Positions 1 to 8,464 are shown, numbered from the stretch's first letter. The stretch is 64,000 nt of DNA from Stappia sediminis (GCF_009826895.1 NZ_WUMV01000006.1:372001-436000); one strand, 5' to 3'. A program made the numbers and translations. The notes: generated by a model not told the origin, from the sequence alone.

Positions 1-446
1 TCGCCCTTGCATCCCTTTCCGTCCACGCCGAGGATATCAAGCTCGGCGATCTTACCATCTCCAATGCCTGGACGCGGGCGACCCCGCCGCGCGCGATTGC
101 CGGCGGCGGTTTCATCACGATCACCAACCACGGTTCGCAGGACGATCTTCTTGTCGCCGCCTCCACCTCTGTTTCCGACCGGGCGGAAATTCACGAAATG
201 TCGGTCGTCGACAACGTCATGAAGATGCGCCACGTCCCCGGCGGTGTCCCGGTTCCGGCTGGAGAAACCGTCGAGCTTAGGCCCGGTGGCTTTCATGTGA
301 TGTTTCTTGATTTGAAGGAGCCTTTGAAGCAGGGCGATACCCTCACTGTATCGCTCACATTCGAAAAGGCCGGCACGGTCGAAGTGCCATTCACGATCGA
401 GAAGATCGGCGCGAAAGCTCCCGCACACAGCGGGCACGGTGGCTGA
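1..446 (+). CDS. PCu(A)C-type periplasmic copper chaperone (5' partial)
   Basis: The reading frame is open from the window edge, so the start and most of the signal peptide are missing; the first visible residues (ALASLSVHAED) look like a signal-peptide end and cleavage site. The body is a DUF461/PCu(A)C domain with the Cu(I)-binding Met/His set: HEM, then MKM with ten residues between H and M, then HVM after about 22 more. These proteins carry Cu(I) in the periplasm to the CuA site of cytochrome c oxidase. The tail (HSGHGG) adds histidines. It is followed by a paralogue and a SCO1 gene, a classic copper-delivery set. Confidence 0.9.
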   Translation, partial: ALASLSVHAEDIKLGDLTISNAWTRATPPRAIAGGGFITITNHGSQDDLLVAASTSVSDRAEIHEMSVVDNVMKMRHVPGGVPVPAGETVELRPGGFHVMFLDLKEPLKQGDTLTVSLTFEKAGTVEVPFTIEKIGAKAPAHSGHGG

Positions 447-496
447 TCGGGGCGGGCGACGCCCGCTTCGCTCGCGACGGAAAGAGGCTGTCAATC

Positions 497-1030
497 TTGA
501 GAAGCATGATCGAAAAGCAGCAACGCAAGCTCCGCGCCGTCCCGGCGTTCGCGGCACTGTGCCTTTCCCTGCTATGCGCCTTCGCCTCGCCGGCCCTTGC
601 CGGCGAGGCGAAACTTGGCGCGATTTCCATCAAGGATGCCTGGGCACGCGCGACACCGCCTTGGCCGGTTGCAACGCTTGCCTTCGTCAGGCTCGAAAAT
701 GCCGGGGCAGACGACAGGCTCTTGTCCGCCTCTTCCGATGTCGCGGGCCAGACACTGATCCACCGCTTTGTTGCCACCGGCGATCGCCCGGCGATGGAGG
801 TGCAACGCGAGGGTGTTCCGTTAGCTGAAGGCGTTACGCTGGACATGCGCGCGGAAGGCTACCATCTCATGCTCTTGAACCTGGAAAGCAGGCTGGACGC
901 GGGAAACACGGTGCCCGTTACCCTCACTTTCGAAAAGGCGGGGGCGGTGGAAGTCGCTTTCGATATCAAGAGCCTCCTGCCGCCGGGCCTTCAGGGCGGA
1001 AAACCCGCGCCTGAAAAGCCAACCAACTGA
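497..1030 (+). CDS. PCu(A)C-type copper chaperone, second copy
   Basis: This 177-residue protein has a signal peptide (hydrophobic stretch about residues 17-35, ending SPALAG) and a PCu(A)C domain paralogous to the preceding gene. The Met/His spacing is kept (H, ten residues, M, about 22 residues, HLM), but HEM of the first copy has become HRF, so one possible ligand is lost. TTG at 497 is preferred because AAAGAGG ends nine bases upstream; ATG at 506 lies too far from it. The stop codon overlaps the GAGG ribosome-binding site of the SCO1 gene, so the two are probably translated from one message. Confidence 0.88.
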   Translation: MRSMIEKQQRKLRAVPAFAALCLSLLCAFASPALAGEAKLGAISIKDAWARATPPWPVATLAFVRLENAGADDRLLSASSDVAGQTLIHRFVATGDRPAMEVQREGVPLAEGVTLDMRAEGYHLMLLNLESRLDAGNTVPVTLTFEKAGAVEVAFDIKSLLPPGLQGGKPAPEKPTN

Positions 1031-1038
1031 GGTTTGAA

Positions 1039-1659
1039 ATGTCCGGACTGAAAATCGTTCGCTACGGCGCCTGGGCCGCGGTTGTCCTTGTCGCCTTTGC
1101 CGGGGCGACGCTCATGATCAACCAGTTCCGCACCATCGACAAGGACGAGCTGGTTGCCCCGATTTCCGAAATCGGCGGCCCGTTCGAACTTGTCGATGGC
1201 GCGACCGGCAAGACGGTCACCGAGGCCGATTTCAAGGGCAAGCCGTCCGCCTACTTCTTCGGTTATACCTTCTGCCCGGATGTCTGCCCGACAACCCTTG
1301 CCGAAACGCAAGGCTGGATCGAGGAACTGGGCGAGGACGCTGACAAGATGAACTTCGCATTCGTTTCCGTCGATCCGGAACGCGACACGCCGGAGATCGT
1401 CGGCGACTATGTTTCCGCTTTCGACAAGCGTATTCACGCGCTTTCGGGCAGCCAGGAACAGATCGACAAGATCGTCAAGAATTACCGCGTCTACGTAAAG
1501 AAGGTGACGCGCACCAACGGCGAATATCTCGTCGATCATTCCGCCGGCGTATATCTCATGGATGCCAACAACGAATTCCGCGGCACCATCTCCTACGGCG
1601 AAAGCCACGAAAACGCGGTGGCCAAATTGCGCCGTTTGATCGAAAATTCGGGAGCCTGA
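1039..1659 (+). CDS. SCO1/SenC family copper chaperone (thioredoxin fold)
   Basis: A 206-residue protein with an N-terminal membrane anchor (about residues 11-28) and a periplasmic thioredoxin-like domain. The copper-binding motif C79-P-D-V-C83-P and the distal ligand H167 (in VDHSAG) are all present, so the metal site is intact. SCO proteins load or reduce the binuclear CuA centre of cytochrome oxidase subunit II, taking copper from PCu(A)C. GAGG overlapping the upstream stop codon supports the ATG at 1039. No cytochrome oxidase subunit lies in the window. Confidence 0.93.
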   Translation: MSGLKIVRYGAWAAVVLVAFAGATLMINQFRTIDKDELVAPISEIGGPFELVDGATGKTVTEADFKGKPSAYFFGYTFCPDVCPTTLAETQGWIEELGEDADKMNFAFVSVDPERDTPEIVGDYVSAFDKRIHALSGSQEQIDKIVKNYRVYVKKVTRTNGEYLVDHSAGVYLMDANNEFRGTISYGESHENAVAKLRRLIENSGA

Positions 1660-1695
1660 TCGCGACAGCTTGATAACGTTCAACGGAGGTCTGCC

Positions 1696-2133
1696 ATGAA
1701 ACCGCTTCTCATGTCATGGCAGTTCTGGGCCGTCCTTGCCGCCCTCTTCGCGGCGATGACGGCGATTTTCGCCAAGGTCGGCGTGGAGGGCGTGGGCGCG
1801 GATTTCGCGACCTTCATCCGCACCTGGGTCGTTATCTTCGCGCTCGCGGCAATCCTGACATTGACGGGCGAGTGGCAGGGCCTGTCCGAAATCTCGGCCC
1901 GCTCCGCTGTCTTTCTGGTTTTGTCGGGTCTTGCGACCGGCGCATCCTGGGTTTGCTATTTCCGTGCGCTCAAGCTTGGAGATGCGGCACGCGTCGCCCC
2001 GATCGACAAGCTAAGCGTCGTGCTCGTGGCGATCTTCGGCGTTGTTTTCCTCGGCGAAAGGCTGTCCCTGCCGAACTGGATCGGCGTATGCCTGATCGGC
2101 GTCGGCGCCGTTCTCGTCGCATGGAGGGCCTGA
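1696..2133 (+). CDS. Small EamA/DMT-family membrane transporter
   Basis: A 145-residue, very hydrophobic protein with about five membrane segments, including the EamA-type end (FGVVFLGERLSLPNWIGVCLIGVGAVLVA). It is half the length of usual ten-helix EamA permeases, as in the small half-size branch, which probably works as a dimer; the substrate cannot be told. GGAGG lies eight bases before ATG. It follows the copper genes by 36 bp and is followed by a strong terminator, so it may end that operon, but no functional link to copper is evident. Confidence 0.85.
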   Translation: MKPLLMSWQFWAVLAALFAAMTAIFAKVGVEGVGADFATFIRTWVVIFALAAILTLTGEWQGLSEISARSAVFLVLSGLATGASWVCYFRALKLGDAARVAPIDKLSVVLVAIFGVVFLGERLSLPNWIGVCLIGVGAVLVAWRA

Positions 2134-2162
2134 TCGGCCGGATCGGACAAGGGCTGCAATAC

Positions 2163-2201
2163 GCGCCGGCAGGATGCCCGCCGGCGCCAAAGTCTTTTTT
2201 T
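2163..2201 (+). terminator. Intrinsic terminator after the EamA gene
   Basis: GCGCCGGC (2163-2170) pairs perfectly with GCCGGCGC (2180-2187), followed by a T-run at 2195-2201. It closes the copper/EamA transcription unit. The T-run reaches into the stop codon of the convergent DUF1344 gene. Confidence 0.85.
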
Positions 2202-2457
2202 ACTGCTCTTCCACCTGAAGGTCGGCCAGCACTTTCTCGCCGCCTTCCTCGTCGTAGATCACGAAAACCTTCATGCCGGGCTCAAGGTCGTCGACGTAGA
2301 AGTCGACCGGGATCGAATAGCTTTCCCCGTCGCTCAGCACGATGACGCCCTTGTCCGTGTCGATCTGAACGATTTCCGCTTCCGTTTCACCGGCCAGGGC
2401 CGATGTCGCGATCAGGGCCGAAAGCATCAGGCCTGCTGCATGCGCGATGAATTTCAT
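2200..2457 (-). CDS. DUF1344 small exported protein
   Basis: An 85-residue protein: a signal peptide (MKFIAHAAGLMLSALIATSALAG split around residue 22) and a short acidic beta-rich domain (AEIVQIDTDKGVIVLSDG, then VIYDEEGG) typical of the DUF1344 family common in rhizobia. Function is unknown; a periplasmic location follows from the signal. The ATG at 2457 is chosen because GGAG lies a few bases upstream and it gives a clean signal peptide; an in-frame upstream Met would add 28 unlikely residues. It converges on the EamA gene. Confidence 0.8.
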   Translation of the reverse strand: MKFIAHAAGLMLSALIATSALAGETEAEIVQIDTDKGVIVLSDGESYSIPVDFYVDDLEPGMKVFVIYDEEGGEKVLADLQVEEQ

Positions 2458-2719
2458 TTGGTCGTCTCCGAAGATTTGGCAGCGCGCTGGCACCCCATCG
2501 AATGGTGCGATCATCGCCGCCGGACGTCTGCCGTCAATCATTATCTCGCATCGAATCGCGAAAAGCAGATGGCCGAAGCGCGGCGAATTTGCGGCCTGTC
2601 GTCATCGAAAGGTTACCCGACATTTCAGACGTAACGTTAAATTGACCGCCTTCTCCCGGCGGCAGCAAAACCGGCTCCACCCCGGGCGCGTAAGACGATC
2701 AGTCACGGAATGACCGCTC

Positions 2720-3934
2720 ATGCTGACCACGCTCGACACTGTAACGGACCGTTTTTACGCCGACCTGCCGGTATTCGATGATTTCGCCCGCATTGGCGAA
2801 GGCGATATGTATGCGTCCGTTCCGGGCGACTGGCACCTCATGGCCTCCGACATCGTCCGCTCGGGCGATGCGATCGCGCAGGGCCGCTACAAGGATGTGA
2901 ACCTTGTCGGTGCTGCCTGCATCACCGCGATCCTCAATGCGGCGGAGGGCGTGGAACTGCCGTTCGTTTTCGGCGGCGACGGGGCGATCGTCGCAGTACC
3001 ATCGAGCCGGCTGGAAGAGGCGTCGAAGGCCCTTGCGGGCGTCAGGCGGATGGCGCGGGAAATCATGGGTTTTTCGCTTCGCATCGCGGCCATTCCCGTC
3101 TCGGTGCTGAGGGAGCGCGGCTCGGACCTTCGCGTTCGCAAGTTCGAGCTTTCGCCCGGCAATCACCTCGCCATGTTCACCGGCGGCGGACTGGAAATGG
3201 CGGAAGCGCTCCTGAAGGACGATGATGACTGCCGCCCCTTCCGCTTGTCCGATGACCGGGAAACGCGAGCCCTGCTCGACGGCCTTTCCTGCCGGTGGGA
3301 GCCGCTGCCGGCGAAAAACGGCCAGATCGCAAGCCTCATGGTTCGGCCCAAGACGGCGGCCGAAGGTGGCGCGGGGGTCGATATCGTCACCCTTCTCGGC
3401 GAACTTGGGGAGATTCTCGGCACGTCCCTTGTCGAGACCGGTTGCCACAGCCGCCCGGTGCGCGAGGAAACGCTAAACTTCCGCTTTCCCCCGACCGGGC
3501 TTGAACGCGAGGTTCAACTTGCAGCGAAATCGCAACGCTTCAAGGCTTACGCGCGCATTCTGTTCGAGTGCGTGGCGTTTCTCTTCGCTTATCGCACCGG
3601 CTGGCGGGTCGGCCCGCTGCGGCCGAAGCGCTATGTCGGCGAATTGCAGACCAACACGGACTTCCGCAAGTTCGACGATACGCTCCGCCTTGTGCTTGAC
3701 CTGACGCCCGAGCAGGTCAGCGCCCTTTCCGCTTACCTCAACCGCGCGCATCTGGCGGGTCGCCTGGTCTACGGCCTGCACATTACCGACAGTGCACTGA
3801 TGACCTGCCTCATCTTCGATCTGGAGCATAGCCGCCACGTGCATTTCGTCGATGGCGGCGACGGCGGGTTGACGCAGGCCGCGCGCGACTTCAAGACGCG
3901 TCTTCATCCGCCGCAGCCTGCAACGGCCGCCTGA
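2720..3934 (+). CDS. DUF3095 family protein, possible nucleotide-cyclase-like N-terminus
   Basis: A 404-residue cytosolic protein recognised as DUF3095. The N-terminal half contains a hydrophobic strand followed by [10 protein letters not shown] at about residues 86-95, which resembles the GGD turn of class III nucleotidyl cyclases and GGDEF folds; this likeness is an inference by eye. The C-terminal half has no motif I recognise. Members are annotated only as conserved unknowns or adenylate-cyclase-like. The start ATG at 2720 gives a conventional N-terminus ([17 protein letters not shown]). It stands alone upstream of aroC. Confidence 0.75.
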   Translation: MLTTLDTVTDRFYADLPVFDDFARIGEGDMYASVPGDWHLMASDIVRSGDAIAQGRYKDVNLVGAACITAILNAAEGVELPFVFGGDGAIVAVPSSRLEEASKALAGVRRMAREIMGFSLRIAAIPVSVLRERGSDLRVRKFELSPGNHLAMFTGGGLEMAEALLKDDDDCRPFRLSDDRETRALLDGLSCRWEPLPAKNGQIASLMVRPKTAAEGGAGVDIVTLLGELGEILGTSLVETGCHSRPVREETLNFRFPPTGLEREVQLAAKSQRFKAYARILFECVAFLFAYRTGWRVGPLRPKRYVGELQTNTDFRKFDDTLRLVLDLTPEQVSALSAYLNRAHLAGRLVYGLHITDSALMTCLIFDLEHSRHVHFVDGGDGGLTQAARDFKTRLHPPQPATAA

Positions 3935-4013
3935 TCGTCGCTTGCCCTTTCAATTTTGCCTTTCAGCGCCTAAAAAGCCGGGCAACGATCTCCTTCGCTC
4001 CGGATTAAGCCCC

Positions 4014-5099
4014 ATGTCTCACAACACTTTCGGCCATCTTTTCCGTGTCACCACATGGGGTGAAAGCCATGGGCCGGCGATCGGCTGCGTCATCGACGGC
4101 TGCCCGCCCCTCATCCCCCTCACCGAGGCCGACATCCAGGGCTATCTCGACAAGCGCAAGCCCGGCCAGTCGAAGTTCACGACCCAGCGGCGCGAGCCGG
4201 ATCAGGTGAAGATCCTTTCGGGCGTCATGGTGGATGACGACGGCATTCAAAAGACCACCGGCACGCCGATCTCGCTGATGATCGAAAACACCGACCAGCG
4301 CTCCAAGGACTACTCTGAAATCAAGGAGCGTTATCGTCCCGGCCACGCCGATTTCACCTATGACGCGAAATACGGCATCCGCGATTATCGCGGTGGCGGG
4401 CGTTCCTCGGCGCGCGAGACGGCGATGCGCGTTGCCGCCGGTGCTGTCGCCCGCAAGGTGGTGCCGGGGGTGCAGGTTCGCGGCGCGCTGGTGCAGATCG
4501 GCCCGCACAGGATCAACCGCGACAATTGGGACTGGGCGGAGATCGACAACAATCCCTTCTTCTGCCCGGACAAGGAGGCTGCGGCGTTCTGGGCCGACTA
4601 TCTTGACGGTATCCGCAAGAAGGGCTCTTCCATCGGCGCGGTGATCGAGGTTGTCGCCGACGGCGTTCCCGTCGGCCTTGGCGCGCCGATCTATGCCAAG
4701 CTCGATCAGGACATCGCCTCGCTTCTCATGTCGATCAATGCGGTAAAGGGCGTTGAGATCGGCAACGGTTTCGAGGCGGCGGAACTCACCGGCGAGGAAA
4801 ACGCCGATGAGATGCGCCTCGGCGCGAACAACCAGCCGGTCTTCCTGTCGAACAACGCCGGCGGCGTGCTGGGCGGCATTTCAAGCGGAGAGCCTGTCAT
4901 CGCCCGTTTCGCGGTCAAACCCACCTCGTCGATCCTCACGCCCCGCCAGTCGATCACCAAGAGCGGAGAGGAAGTCGATGTCATGACCAAGGGCCGTCAC
5001 GACCCATGCGTCGGAATCCGTGCCGTTCCCGTCGGCGAGGCCATGGTCGCCTGCGCGCTCGCGGATCATTACCTCAGGCATCGCGGGCAGGTTGGCTGA
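4014..5099 (+). CDS. aroC: Chorismate synthase
   Basis: A 361-residue enzyme catalysing the last shikimate step, 5-enolpyruvylshikimate-3-phosphate to chorismate, with reduced FMN. Signature regions are visible: the N-terminus [19 protein letters not shown], the block [20 protein letters not shown] from about residue 110, and the C-terminal PRQSI...GRHDPC region with [12 protein letters not shown]. The ATG at 4014 gives the family N-terminus; the longer ORF start would add 24 residues not found in AroC. Length is normal. It is a single gene with no other shikimate gene nearby. Confidence 0.98.
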   Translation: MSHNTFGHLFRVTTWGESHGPAIGCVIDGCPPLIPLTEADIQGYLDKRKPGQSKFTTQRREPDQVKILSGVMVDDDGIQKTTGTPISLMIENTDQRSKDYSEIKERYRPGHADFTYDAKYGIRDYRGGGRSSARETAMRVAAGAVARKVVPGVQVRGALVQIGPHRINRDNWDWAEIDNNPFFCPDKEAAAFWADYLDGIRKKGSSIGAVIEVVADGVPVGLGAPIYAKLDQDIASLLMSINAVKGVEIGNGFEAAELTGEENADEMRLGANNQPVFLSNNAGGVLGGISSGEPVIARFAVKPTSSILTPRQSITKSGEEVDVMTKGRHDPCVGIRAVPVGEAMVACALADHYLRHRGQVG

Positions 5100-5159
5100 G
5101 CCAGCGCTCAAGTCTTTGCGCCTTCGAATATCGTGCAGTTGCCGCATCCAAGGCAATGG

Positions 5160-5172
5160 GATACATTGTATC
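5160..5172. promoter_or_regulatory. Inverted repeat, probable toxin-antitoxin operator
   Basis: GATAC (5160-5164) and GTATC (5168-5172) form a perfect inverted repeat around ATT, 25 bp upstream of the antitoxin start; a further ATAC lies at 5181-5184. RHH antitoxins usually repress their own promoter through such sites. The role is inferred from position. Confidence 0.55.
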
Positions 5173-5197
5173 TCAATGTTATACGAGAGGCGTCGCC

Positions 5198-5473
5198 TTG
5201 GACAAGGACAAGACACAGATATCGATCCGCATTTCCCGGACATTGCTGTCGGAACTGGACAGCGTTGCCGAGGCTCTTGATCGGGATCGGACTTGGGTCA
5301 TTTTACACGCGCTGCGCGCCTATCTTGATGAAGAAGGCGCGGACATCCTGCGCGAATTTGAAGGCATTGCTTCGCTTGACCGTGGCGAGGGAGCGGACTT
5401 CGACAAAGTCTTGGGGGAAGCGGAAACGATTATTGCCGGATCTGACCGCAAATATGCGGGAAGGCGGGCTTGA
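5198..5473 (+). CDS. Ribbon-helix-helix antitoxin (ParD/CopG-like)
   Basis: About 91 residues. The N-terminus TQISIRISRTLLSELDSVAEAL is a typical ribbon-helix-helix DNA-binding fold, followed by RDRTWVILHALRAYLDE; the acidic tail would wrap the toxin. TTG at 5198 is favoured because GAGAGG ends seven bases before it and the domain begins directly after; an in-frame ATG further upstream lacks a site. The stop overlaps the toxin start (TTGA), so the pair is translationally coupled. It should neutralise the following ParE/RelE-type toxin and repress the operon. Confidence 0.83.
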   Translation: MDKDKTQISIRISRTLLSELDSVAEALDRDRTWVILHALRAYLDEEGADILREFEGIASLDRGEGADFDKVLGEAETIIAGSDRKYAGRRA

Positions 5474-5820
5474 TACAAAGGAAAGCCGCATCATTCTCGC
5501 CTGAGGCTCGAAAGTGGTTTCTTACTGAAATTCAATATCTTGCCGAGCGCAATTTGGCGGCGGCCGAAGCACTGATCGCCCGAATGCGGCGACTGCGCGA
5601 GGAGCTTGCCAAATATCCTAAGCTGGGCGCTCGCGGTGCGATTCCCGGCACCAGACGGATCGTTCTTGCCCCCTATGTCGTCACCGTACGAAGCCGCCAT
5701 GGCGGTATTGAAATTGTCGCCATTCGCCACGGCCGCCAGCGCGACGCGCTCGCACCCGATGACGCTTGGCAAGACCGCCCAAGAGAAGCCAACGAGCCGG
5801 ATATCGGTGAGGACAGCTAA
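5470..5820 (+). CDS. RelE/ParE superfamily toxin
   Basis: A 116-residue basic protein with the ParE/RelE layout: two N-terminal helices (SPEARKWFLTEIQYLAERNLAAAEALI), then a beta-sheet with GTRRIVLAPYVVTVRSR and the closing strand IEIVAIRHGRQ. Such toxins either poison gyrase or cleave mRNA; sequence alone does not decide. TTG at 5470 overlaps the antitoxin stop. The C-terminal 25 residues are polar and unusually long for the family. It forms a two-gene module inserted between aroC and ribB. Confidence 0.83.
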   Translation: MIQRKAASFSPEARKWFLTEIQYLAERNLAAAEALIARMRRLREELAKYPKLGARGAIPGTRRIVLAPYVVTVRSRHGGIEIVAIRHGRQRDALAPDDAWQDRPREANEPDIGEDS

Positions 5821-5825
5821 GAGAT

Positions 5826-5846
5826 AATTTCAGTCCCACTGAAATT
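5826..5846. promoter_or_regulatory. Perfect 21-bp palindrome, candidate operator 1 of the HTH-ribB gene
   Basis: AATTTCAGT (5826-5834) and ACTGAAATT (5838-5846) are perfect inverted repeats around CCC. A second copy starts exactly 27 bp downstream. The Ts after it could also let it act as a weak terminator for the toxin gene, but the second copy has no T-run, which favours a protein-binding site. Confidence 0.65.
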
Positions 5847-5852
5847 TTTCAG

Positions 5853-5873
5853 ATTTTCATTGCCACTGAAATT
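5853..5873. promoter_or_regulatory. Second, imperfect copy of the 21-bp palindrome (candidate operator 2)
   Basis: The right arm ACTGAAATT (5865-5873) is identical to that of operator 1; the left arm ATTTTCATT differs at two positions and the spacer at one, 18 of 21 matching overall. It ends 21 bp before the ATG of the HTH-ribB gene, well placed for autorepression. Confidence 0.6.
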
Positions 5874-5894
5874 CACCAAGACTAAATTCCGGCC

Positions 5895-7232
5895 ATGCGT
5901 CTCGACCAATGGCTCGTCCAAAATCAGGAATCCCGCTCCGGTTTTGCCCGCCGCACCGGCCTGTCGCCTGCGGCGGTGACGGCGCTGTGCAACGATCCGC
6001 GCGTGTGGGTATCCCGCGAAACGGCGGAAAAGATAGCCGTCGCCACCGGTGGCATTGTGACGCCGAACGACCTTCTTGGGCTTGCAGCGCCCAAGGATGC
6101 CGCCCCAATCAAGGAAATCATCATGTCCCAGACCCGTGTCGCCGAAGCCATCCGTGCTTTCGAGCGCGGAGAGATGGTCGTCGTCACCGACGATGACGAC
6201 CGCGAGAACGAGGGCGATCTGATCGTCGCGGCCAATGCGATCACGCCGGAGCAGATGGCCTTCATGATCCGCCACACCTCCGGCATCGTTTGCGCGCCGA
6301 TGACGCGTGAGGCCGCGCGCCGCCTCAGGCTCGACCCGATGGTCGCCGACAACGACGCGCCGCTGTCGACTGCCTTCACCATTTCCGTCGACTATCGCCA
6401 CGGGCTGACGACCGGCATTTCCGCGGAAGAGCGCTGCACGACGGTGCGCGCACTGGCCAATCCGAACGCCAGCGCCGTCGATTTCGCCCGTCCGGGCCAC
6501 GTCTTCCCGCTCGTCGCCAAGGACGGCGGCGTGCTCATGCGTTCCGGCCACACGGAAGCCGCGGTCGACCTTTGCCGCCTCGCCGGCCTTCCCGAGGTCG
6601 GCGTCATCAGCGAGCTCGTCAATGACGACGGCACGGTCAAGCGCGGCCAGGCGGTGGCGGAATTCGCCGCCGAACATGACCTGAAGATGGTTTCCGTTGC
6701 CGATCTCATCGCCTGGCGCCAACGTACCGAGCGCCTGGTGGAGCGTGTCAGCGAGCAGCCGATCGACACCATCGCCGGCCCCGCCTACGCGATCACCTAC
6801 GCAACGCCTTACGACCCGATGCACCATGTCGCCGTGGTCTTCGGCGATATCCTCGATGGGCGAAACGTGCCCGTGCGGCTCCAGCTTGAATCCGTTCTCG
6901 ACGACGTCTTCGGCGAAACCCGGCTACTGGACGACGTCATGCGCAGCTTTGCCGAACGCGGGCGCGGAGTGATCGTCTTCCTGCGCGAAGGCTCGGTGGG
7001 CGTCGCCCGCCATGCGCGGCGTCCGCGCAACGACCTCGAGGCGGCAGAGACGGAAAAGCACGCCAGCGCACAGGCGCGCGAGGAAAGCTGGCGCGAGGTT
7101 GGCCTCGGCGCGCAGATCCTGAAGGATCTCGGCGTGAACTCCATCCAGCTCCTGTCCTCCCGCCAGCGTCATTACGTCGGGCTTGAGGGATTCGGCATAG
7201 AGATCACCGAAACGGAAATCCTCGACGGCTAA
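5895..7232 (+). CDS. ribB: HTH-domain fusion to 3,4-dihydroxy-2-butanone 4-phosphate synthase with RibA-like C-terminus
   Basis: A 445-residue three-part protein. Residues 1-70 form a Cro/XRE-like helix-turn-helix (SGFARRTGLSPAAVTALCND, then SRETAEKIAVATGG). Residues about 77-280 are RibB, with DDDDRENEGDLIVAA and RPGHVFPLVAKDGG...RSGHTEAAVDL, which turns ribulose-5-phosphate into the riboflavin precursor dihydroxybutanone phosphate. Residues about 285-445 resemble GTP cyclohydrolase II but lack its zinc-binding cysteines, as in RibBX proteins. The first ATG has no clear ribosome-binding site; an internal ATG at 6123 (residue 77) is preceded by AAGGA and would make RibBX without the HTH. No FMN riboswitch is seen; two palindromes lie just upstream. 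Confidence 0.9.
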   Translation: MRLDQWLVQNQESRSGFARRTGLSPAAVTALCNDPRVWVSRETAEKIAVATGGIVTPNDLLGLAAPKDAAPIKEIIMSQTRVAEAIRAFERGEMVVVTDDDDRENEGDLIVAANAITPEQMAFMIRHTSGIVCAPMTREAARRLRLDPMVADNDAPLSTAFTISVDYRHGLTTGISAEERCTTVRALANPNASAVDFARPGHVFPLVAKDGGVLMRSGHTEAAVDLCRLAGLPEVGVISELVNDDGTVKRGQAVAEFAAEHDLKMVSVADLIAWRQRTERLVERVSEQPIDTIAGPAYAITYATPYDPMHHVAVVFGDILDGRNVPVRLQLESVLDDVFGETRLLDDVMRSFAERGRGVIVFLREGSVGVARHARRPRNDLEAAETEKHASAQAREESWREVGLGAQILKDLGVNSIQLLSSRQRHYVGLEGFGIEITETEILDG

Positions 7233-7357
7233 ATGTGAGCTTTCCAGGAAAGCGGAACCAAATCAATGCGCTGGAGCACCTCTCTGTCGCTAAGTTCGAC
7301 GCGATTTTGGCAAGACACACCCCATATTAAAAAATTAGCGGAAATAACTATATTTAT

Positions 7358-8464
7358 TCATTCATATTTCCCCTCGCATAACTCTACAAGACTACTTAAA
7401 CTTCGACGTGCTTCCTCATGCTTAGGAGCCATTTCAACAGCGGCTTCCAAAACCTTAATTGCCTCCTTCAAATTTCCATCAGCCACCAAATATTGACTAA
7501 GCAAAACCCTCAAATCAACATGGCGCGGATTTAATTTACTGGCCTCTATTACCACATCGATGCCCTCTTCAAATTGCCCTAGCCGCAAAAGCAAACGACC
7601 CAACTGAAGACTCGCCGATGCAGAATTCGGGTTTAATTTAACAGATTCCCGCGCGTAGATGGAGGATCTGCAAATTTTACCAGCTTCCTCAAGACACTTC
7701 GACCTTGTCTGTAGGTAATTTACTGATTTTCTCCTATTTTTAGTAATGTTTATATGTTCGAAACTTTTTTCGCTGAAAATATTACCTACAAGCGGCTTTA
7801 ATTTTCCAATCTCATTTAAGTACCCAACCGATGAATGCCCACTAAACGATGTCGTAATTTCGGTAATATTTGAATCTTTAAGAAACTCTTTAATAAAATT
7901 AACATGATGTTTATCTTTATTATTATCGTCATATATAAGATAATATCTACTTGTTGAGCTTGTCGTACCATTGCTTATAGAATACCTCCATTTTATATGC
8001 TTAGCATATTCACTCCATCTCGTATCGAAATCGCAATCAATGCGGTATTGCGGTGAAAAAGCTATGACTTTTGTCATATTTAAAATTTTGGAGAATGCGA
8101 TTGCTGCAAACCCTCCCATCGAAGCACCATACCCGACCCTCTCCGAATATCGCTCCTTTTCTAGCTGCTCGTCTATCTCGGCAAGAATTGATTCCGGCGT
8201 TACCTGAAACCAATGTGGCTTCGACGACTTGAAAGCGATAATATCAAAGTTGTTTTCTTGTAAAAATTTTGCACCAAACCCAGAGTCCTTAAGATTTTTG
8301 TGGTATAAAGACGTAAATGTAAATGCAATTTTTTTATTTTCTCTATTAGACCTCATGTAATCAATTTGTATATTGTTCCCTTTAAATATATTCTTCACTC
8401 TCATTCTTAATATCAACCCATTTTTTACAGACTCTCTATGAGATAGTAAAGAAACTAAAATCAT
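7358..8464 (-). CDS. Alpha/beta-hydrolase-like protein with C-terminal TPR repeats, in an A+T-rich patch
   Basis: About 368 residues. The N-terminal part has the pattern of an alpha/beta hydrolase: a strand (KKIAFTFTS), then a nucleophile-elbow-like GYGASMGGFAA, a later acidic stretch, and SGHSS as a possible catalytic-His region. The last third (from about residue 270) is two or three TPR units (NPNSASASLQLGRLLLRLGQFEEGIDVV and similar). Lys, Asn and Ile codons abound and the base composition is strikingly A+T-rich compared with all neighbours, so the gene was probably acquired. The start is uncertain: ATG 8464 or ATG 8404, neither with a good ribosome-binding site. Substrate unknown. Confidence 0.75.
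   Translation of the reverse strand: MILVSLLSHRESVKNGLILRMRVKNIFKGNNIQIDYMRSNRENKKIAFTFTSLYHKNLKDSGFGAKFLQENNFDIIAFKSSKPHWFQVTPESILAEIDEQLEKERYSERVGYGASMGGFAAIAFSKILNMTKVIAFSPQYRIDCDFDTRWSEYAKHIKWRYSISNGTTSSTSRYYLIYDDNNKDKHHVNFIKEFLKDSNITEITTSFSGHSSVGYLNEIGKLKPLVGNIFSEKSFEHINITKNRRKSVNYLQTRSKCLEEAGKICRSSIYARESVKLNPNSASASLQLGRLLLRLGQFEEGIDVVIEASKLNPRHVDLRVLLSQYLVADGNLKEAIKVLEAAVEMAPKHEEARRSLSSLVELCEGKYE

Noticed and set aside
5821-5895. FMN riboswitch upstream of the ribB fusion
   Set aside because: The leader is only about 75 bp and lacks the conserved RFN elements; it holds palindromes instead.
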